6,235 nucleotides of DNA from Acidobacteriota bacterium (GTDB taxonomy: Bacteria; Acidobacteriota; UBA4820; DSQY01), in assembly GCA_021814355.1 (NCBI GenBank), contig JAKAIJ010000155.1, forward strand, positions 1 to 6,235, given 5' to 3'. The notes below the pieces were generated by a model that saw only the letters and a program-made list of their open reading frames with translations, searched no databases and was not told the origin of the DNA. Of the stretch, positions 1 to 6,235 are shown in pieces. The position numbers were made by a program, and so were the translations under genes. Each line of letters opens with the position of its first letter. Position 1 is the first letter of the stretch.

Positions 1-4034
<4,034 letters not shown>

Positions 4035-4042
4035 CGGGACGT

Positions 4043-4048
4043 CTCCTC
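4043..4048 (-). promoter_or_regulatory. Ribosome binding site of rpoB
   Basis: GAGGAG on the minus strand ends 8 nt before ATG 4034. It sets the start codon, because the in-frame ATG six codons later has no matching purine-rich site. Confidence 0.8.
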
Positions 4049-4076
4049 AGAAGACTGGCCCAAGGAAAAGGCACAC

Positions 4077-4106
4077 GGGCAGGGTCCGCCGTTCGGCGCC
4101 CCGCCC
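4077..4106 (-). promoter_or_regulatory. GC-rich hairpin between rplL and rpoB, possible attenuator
   Basis: An imperfect inverted repeat of 30 nt. GGGC 4077-4080 pairs with GCCC 4103-4106, GGG 4082-4084 with CCC 4100-4102, and CGCC 4087-4090 with GGCG 4095-4098. The loop has 4 nt, with one bulged base (4081) and a small internal loop. On the transcribed strand a short CTTTTCC tract follows about 6 nt after the stem, which is weak for an intrinsic terminator. E. coli has a partial terminator and an RNase III site in the same intergenic position, so an attenuation or processing role is plausible. It could also be a chance GC-rich fold. Confidence 0.4.
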
Positions 4107-4129
4107 AGGAAGGAACCGTGCCGGAAGCG

Positions 4130-4507
4130 CTACTTGATCTCGACGGTCGCGCCCTTTTCCTCGAACTTCTTCTTGATCGTCTCGGCCTCGTCCTTAGACA
4201 CGCCCTCCTTGAGGGTCTTGGGCGCGCCCTCGACCAGGTCCTTGGCCTCCTTGAGGCCCAGGCTGGTGACCTCGCGGACGACCTTGATGACCTCGATCTT
4301 CTTCTCGCCGGAGGCCTTCAGAATGACGTCGAACTCGGTCTTCTCCTCGGCCGGGGCCGCGGCGGCGGCGCCGGGGGCGGCCATCATGACGGGCGCCGCG
4401 GCGGCGGCGGTCACGCCCCACTTCTCCTCGAGGAGCTTGCTGAGCTGGGCGGCCTCGAGCACGGTGAGGGCGCTGAGCTGGTCTACGATCGCGTTCAGGT
4501 CTGCCAT
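4130..4507 (-). CDS. rplL: Large ribosomal subunit protein bL12 (L7/L12)
   Basis: This 125-residue protein has the usual L7/L12 length and is complete from ATG to TAG. It forms the multicopy flexible stalk of the 50S subunit: dimers bind the L10 C-terminal helix and recruit the translational GTPases EF-G, EF-Tu, IF2 and RF3. The three parts are clear: an N-terminal dimerisation domain (about 1-33), an Ala/Pro-rich hinge (about 34-56, nearly all alanine with a few Pro and Met), and a globular C-terminal domain (about 57-125). The C-terminal domain carries GLKEAKDLVE (84-93), on the factor-binding face, and ends in the typical KKKFEEKGATVEIK. GGAGGAG lies 7 nt before the start. The gene follows rplJ after an unusually long 163-nt gap and precedes rpoB. 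Nothing in the protein is abnormal. Confidence 0.98.
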   Translation of the reverse strand: MADLNAIVDQLSALTVLEAAQLSKLLEEKWGVTAAAAAPVMMAAPGAAAAAPAEEKTEFDVILKASGEKKIEVIKVVREVTSLGLKEAKDLVEGAPKTLKEGVSKDEAETIKKKFEEKGATVEIK

Positions 4508-4514
4508 TTTGGTT

Positions 4515-4521
4515 CTCCTCC
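4515..4521 (-). promoter_or_regulatory. Ribosome binding site of rplL
   Basis: GGAGGAG on the minus strand, 7 nt before the ATG at 4507. It is a strong, well-spaced site, so rplL does not need coupling to rplJ translation. That fits the high L12 output required (four or more copies per L10). Confidence 0.85.
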
Positions 4522-4541
4522 GAAAAAAGTCCTTGGGTTGG

Positions 4542-4561
4542 AAGCCGCCGGCTATCGGCTT
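4542..4561 (-). other. Small hairpin upstream of the rplL ribosome binding site
   Basis: AAGCCG 4542-4547 and CGGCTT 4556-4561 are perfect 6-bp inverted copies around an 8-nt loop, about 20 nt upstream of the rplL Shine-Dalgarno. It overlaps the first heptamer array and may be a by-product of that repeat. No U-tract follows directly, so it does not look like a terminator. Confidence 0.35.
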
Positions 4562-4578
4562 TCAGCTTTTTGCTACGT
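4551..4578. repeat. Degenerate heptamer array 1 (GCT-initial units)
   Basis: Four consecutive 7-nt units on the plus strand start at 4551, 4558, 4565 and 4572. All begin GCT, for example GCTATCG and GCTTTCA. The array lies in the rplJ-rplL gap. It resembles the degenerate heptamer repeats found between genes in some bacteria. The first three units are convincing; the fourth shares only GCT. Confidence 0.5.
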
Positions 4579-4606
4579 TCACCCGTTTGCGGTCCTCGTT
4601 AATGGG

Positions 4607-4634
4607 TTGTCGGTCGTCGGTTGTCGGCTGCCGG
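4607..4634. repeat. Heptamer array 2 (TTGTCGG family)
   Basis: Four consecutive units match [TC][TC]G[TC]CGG on the plus strand, starting at 4607, 4614, 4621 and 4628. Units one and three are identical (TTGTCGG). This is the clearest of the three arrays, and it is in the same 7-nt phase as the other two. Confidence 0.7.
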
Positions 4635-4639
4635 CCGAC
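4623..4639. other. Perfect 6-bp inverted repeat in the rplJ-rplL gap
   Basis: GTCGGC 4623-4628 and GCCGAC 4634-4639 flank a 5-nt loop. The hairpin overlaps the end of heptamer array 2. It could form in the mRNA between the rplJ stop and the rplL start, but no U-run follows on the transcribed strand, so I do not call it a terminator. Confidence 0.4.
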
Positions 4640-4641
4640 CC

Positions 4642-4662
4642 AAAACTGAAAACCGAAAACCC
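4642..4662. repeat. Heptamer array 3 (AAAACCG family)
   Basis: Three consecutive 7-nt units, AAAACTG, AAAACCG and AAAACCC, start at 4642, 4649 and 4656 on the plus strand. They lie just downstream of the rplJ stop codon in transcription order. The A-rich units stand out against the surrounding GC-rich sequence. Confidence 0.65.
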
Positions 4663-4670
4663 ATCATCTG

Positions 4671-5189
4671 TCATCCCTCGATTTGTTTGCCCTTTTCGGA
4701 CAGGCACACGGCCACGTTGCGGGCGGGGGCCTGGAGCACGGTGGCGAGCTTGACGGCGGACGCCTGCAGCAACCCGATGAGCTGGGCGCGGATCTCGCGG
4801 ATGCCCGGCAGCTTCGAGAGAGCCTCCACGGACTGCGGATCGAGGGCTCGGCCGTCAATCACGCCGCCCTTGAGCTTCAGGTTGGGGTTCTCCTTGGCGA
4901 AGGTGACCAGCGCCTTGGCCAGCGGGATCGGGTCCTGGCCGGCCCAGGCGAGGGCGGTGGGCCCCTCCATCCACCCGGCGGCGCCCGAGAGCGGCGTCCC
5001 CTCGGAGGCTTTTCTCAGCAGCGTGTTCTTGACCACGCGGAGCGAGCCAGAGGACTCGCGCACGCGGCTGCGGAGCGCGCTGATCTCCTTGACGCGGAGG
5101 CCCTTGAAGTCCACCAGGTAGAACGCGGCGTTCCCCTGGATGACGTCCTGGATCTCGGTGATCACGGTCTGTTTGTCGGCCCGGTTCAC
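4671..5189 (-). CDS. rplJ: Large ribosomal subunit protein uL10
   Basis: L10 (172 residues, normal length) anchors the L7/L12 dimers to the 23S rRNA GTPase-associated centre beside L11. The N-terminal rRNA-binding domain shows DFKGL (27-31) and RVVKNTLLRKA (51-61). KGGVIDGR (107-114) and LSKLPGIREIRAQLIGLLQA (124-143) are family-typical. The C-terminal helix (about 145-170) is the L12 docking site. The start is GTG at 5189, 5 nt after AAGGAGG. The nearby ATG at 5194 is out of frame, abuts the Shine-Dalgarno and meets TGA after two codons. The stop is TGA at 4673-4671. It lies 16 nt after rplA and 163 nt before rplL. In many bacteria L10-L12 represses translation by binding a long rplJ leader, but such a leader does not fit in this gap. 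Confidence 0.98.
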   Translation of the reverse strand: MNRADKQTVITEIQDVIQGNAAFYLVDFKGLRVKEISALRSRVRESSGSLRVVKNTLLRKASEGTPLSGAAGWMEGPTALAWAGQDPIPLAKALVTFAKENPNLKLKGGVIDGRALDPQSVEALSKLPGIREIRAQLIGLLQASAVKLATVLQAPARNVAVCLSEKGKQIEG

Positions 5190-5194
5190 GGCAT

Positions 5195-5201
5195 CCTCCT
5201 T
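5195..5201 (-). promoter_or_regulatory. Ribosome binding site of rplJ (supports the GTG start)
   Basis: AAGGAGG on the minus strand, 5 nt before GTG 5189. The ATG that begins at 5194 touches this motif with no spacer, so it is unlikely to be used. The site supports the GTG start and fills about half of the 16-nt rplA-rplJ gap. Confidence 0.85.
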
Positions 5202-5205
5202 CGGC

Positions 5206-5895
5206 TCAGAACGCCGAGACGTCCAGCCGGATGCTGGGGCTCATCGTCGTGGAGACGTAGCAGCTCTTGATGTACTTGCCCTTGGCCGCCGCCGGCTTGG
5301 CGCGAACGACCGCCTCGAGGAGGGAGGTGAGGTTCTCGCGGAGCGCCTCCTCCCCGAAGGACTTCTTTCCCACGGGGACGTGGATGATGCCGGTCTTGTC
5401 CACGCGGAACTCCACCTTGCCGGCCTTCAGGTCCTTCACCGCCTGCGCGATGTCGAAGGTCACGGTCCCCAGCTTGGGGTTGGGCATGAGCCCCCGCGGG
5501 CCCAGCACCTTTCCCAGCTTGCCCACCTCCTTCATCATGTCGGGCGTGGCGATCATGGCGTCGAACTCGAGCCAGCCGCCCTGGATCTTCGCCACCGCCT
5601 CGTCCCCGAGGGCGACGTCCGCCCCGGCGGCCTCGGCCTCCTTGAGCTTCTCGCCCTGGGCCACGACGAGCACGCGCACCTTCTTGCCGAGCCCGTTGGG
5701 AAGCACCGTGGTGCCCCGCACCATCTGGTCGGCGTACTTGGGGTTGACCCCCAGGTTCAGGGTAACCTCCACGGTCTCGTCGAACTTCGCGTACGCCGCC
5801 TTCTTCAGGATGCCCACAGCCTCCGGGATGGGGTACTCGCGCTGCGGCTCGATGAGGGCGGCGGCAGCCTTGTAGTTCTTGCCGGTCTTACCCAT
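5206..5895 (-). CDS. rplA: Large ribosomal subunit protein uL1
   Basis: L1 (229 residues, standard length) binds 23S rRNA helices 76-78, forms the mobile L1 stalk and helps release deacylated tRNA from the E site. In many bacteria it also represses its own rplK-rplA mRNA. The sequence follows the two-domain plan: domain I from the N-terminal part (about 1-67) and the C-terminal part (about 160-229), with domain II inserted between them. FDETVEVTLNLGVNPK (38-53) and the L1 signature GPRGLMPNPKLGTV (132-145) are clear. Near the C-terminus the usual Thr-Met-Gly RNA-contact triad reads Thr217-Met218-Ser219. Translation starts at ATG 5895, preceded by GGAGGAGG in the 10-nt gap after the rplK stop, and ends at TGA 5208-5206. 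The tight spacing on both sides indicates co-transcription and probably coupling with rplK. Confidence 0.98.
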   Translation of the reverse strand: MGKTGKNYKAAAALIEPQREYPIPEAVGILKKAAYAKFDETVEVTLNLGVNPKYADQMVRGTTVLPNGLGKKVRVLVVAQGEKLKEAEAAGADVALGDEAVAKIQGGWLEFDAMIATPDMMKEVGKLGKVLGPRGLMPNPKLGTVTFDIAQAVKDLKAGKVEFRVDKTGIIHVPVGKKSFGEEALRENLTSLLEAVVRAKPAAAKGKYIKSCYVSTTMSPSIRLDVSAF

Positions 5896-5897
5896 GG

Positions 5898-5905
5898 CCT
5901 CCTCC
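5898..5905 (-). promoter_or_regulatory. Ribosome binding site of rplA
   Basis: GGAGGAGG on the minus strand directly follows the TAG of rplK. The first GGAGG is 5 nt from the rplA ATG. The whole 10-nt gap is essentially this site, so ribosomes finishing rplK end on top of it. Confidence 0.85.
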
Positions 5906-6235
5906 CTACTCCACCACGTCCAGGCCCATGCTGCGCGCGGAGCCCTCGATGATCCGGCGGGCGGACTCGAGGCTCGAGCAGTTCAGGTCGGGCATCTTGG
6001 TCTTCGCGATTTCGTCAATCTGCTTCTTCGTCACGCGGCCCACCTTGGTCTTGTTGGGCTCGCCGGACCCCTTGGCGATGGCCGCGGCCTTCTTGAGCAG
6101 GTCCGACGCCGGCGGGGTCTTGGTAAGGAAGCTGAAGGACCGGTCGGCGTAGACCGTGATGATGACCGGGATGATGAACCCTTCCTGGCCCTTCGTCTTG
6201 GCGTTGAAATCCTTGCAGAACTGCATGATGTTCAC
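5906..6235 (-). CDS. rplK: Large ribosomal subunit protein uL11 (5' end outside window)
   Basis: L11 binds the 23S rRNA GTPase-associated region (around nucleotide 1067 in E. coli) and contacts EF-G; it is also needed for RelA activation on stalled ribosomes. Only 109 residues are visible out of about 141. The frame enters at the right edge as VNIMQFCKDFNAKT, which in full-length L11 follows about 32 N-terminal residues, including the proline-rich thiostrepton-contact helix, so these lie outside the window. The first codon, GTG, is an internal valine and not a start. Visible parts are the end of the N-terminal domain (IIPVIITVYADRSF, TKTPPASDLLKKAA) and the rRNA-binding C-terminal domain with KMPDLN and the L11 signature RIIEGSARSMGLDV. 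The stop is TAG at 5908-5906. secE and nusG would be the usual upstream neighbours, but this cannot be seen here. Confidence 0.98.
   Translation of the reverse strand: MNIMQFCKDFNAKTKGQEGFIIPVIITVYADRSFSFLTKTPPASDLLKKAAAIAKGSGEPNKTKVGRVTKKQIDEIAKTKMPDLNCSSLESARRIIEGSARSMGLDVVE

Noticed and set aside
4340..4410. GCG/GCC-rich low-complexity run as a repeat element
   Set aside because: It encodes the normal alanine-rich hinge of L7/L12.
4508..4670. A sigma-70-type promoter for rplL-rpoB in the long gap
   Set aside because: I found no convincing -35/-10 pair on the minus strand. The AT-rich parts are accounted for by heptamer units.
4118..5952. Several plus-strand frames over rplL, rplJ and rplA (for example 4118-4753, 4683-5270, 5140-5952)
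   Set aside because: Each is antisense to an unmistakable ribosomal protein gene and has GC-driven low-complexity composition.
6233..6235. GTG at the right edge as the rplK start
   Set aside because: It codes for the valine of the conserved L11 segment VNIMQFCK. About 32 N-terminal residues lie outside the window.

Overview
This window is one stretch of the conserved bacterial ribosomal-protein/RNA-polymerase operon, transcribed entirely on the minus strand. From right to left it reads rplK (L11, 5' end cut off), rplA (L1), rplJ (L10), rplL (L7/L12) and rpoB (RNA polymerase beta, 3' end cut off). I translated the whole minus-strand rpoB frame by hand and found it open from 4034 to the left edge. 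Both window edges fall inside genes. I see no mobile element, tRNA, rRNA, CRISPR array or plus-strand gene. The long plus-strand reading frames are antisense shadows of GC-rich coding sequence.

Organism: a GC-rich bacterium. The best clue is RpoB. It has the lobe and coiled-coil insertions seen in Proteobacteria-type beta subunits, plus an eight-cysteine insertion of about 61 residues in the protrusion domain and a basic insertion of about 40 residues after the rifampicin region. From memory, RpoB of Acidobacteriota carries inserts like both of these, so Acidobacteriota or a related deep lineage (for example Methylomirabilota/Rokubacteria) is my best guess. I could not run a search, so the assignment is tentative.

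Layout: 6235-5906 rplK; 10-nt gap holding the rplA ribosome binding site; 5895-5206 rplA; 16-nt gap; 5189-4671 rplJ with a GTG start; 163-nt gap (4670-4508) containing degenerate heptamer arrays and hairpins; 4507-4130 rplL; 95-nt gap (4129-4035) with a GC-rich hairpin; 4034 to the left edge rpoB. L11 and the L10-L12 stalk form the ribosomal GTPase-associated centre, L1 forms the opposite stalk near the E site, and beta is half of the RNA polymerase catalytic core. Co-transcription ties ribosome and polymerase supply together.

Most of the window is ordinary core genome. The points that deserve a second look are the zinc-ribbon-like insertion in RpoB, whose first half has the cysteine spacing and flanking residues of the beta-prime N-terminal zinc-binding domain; the three in-phase heptamer arrays between rplJ and rplL; the absence of room for a classical L10 autoregulatory leader before rplJ; and a possible attenuator hairpin between rplL and rpoB.
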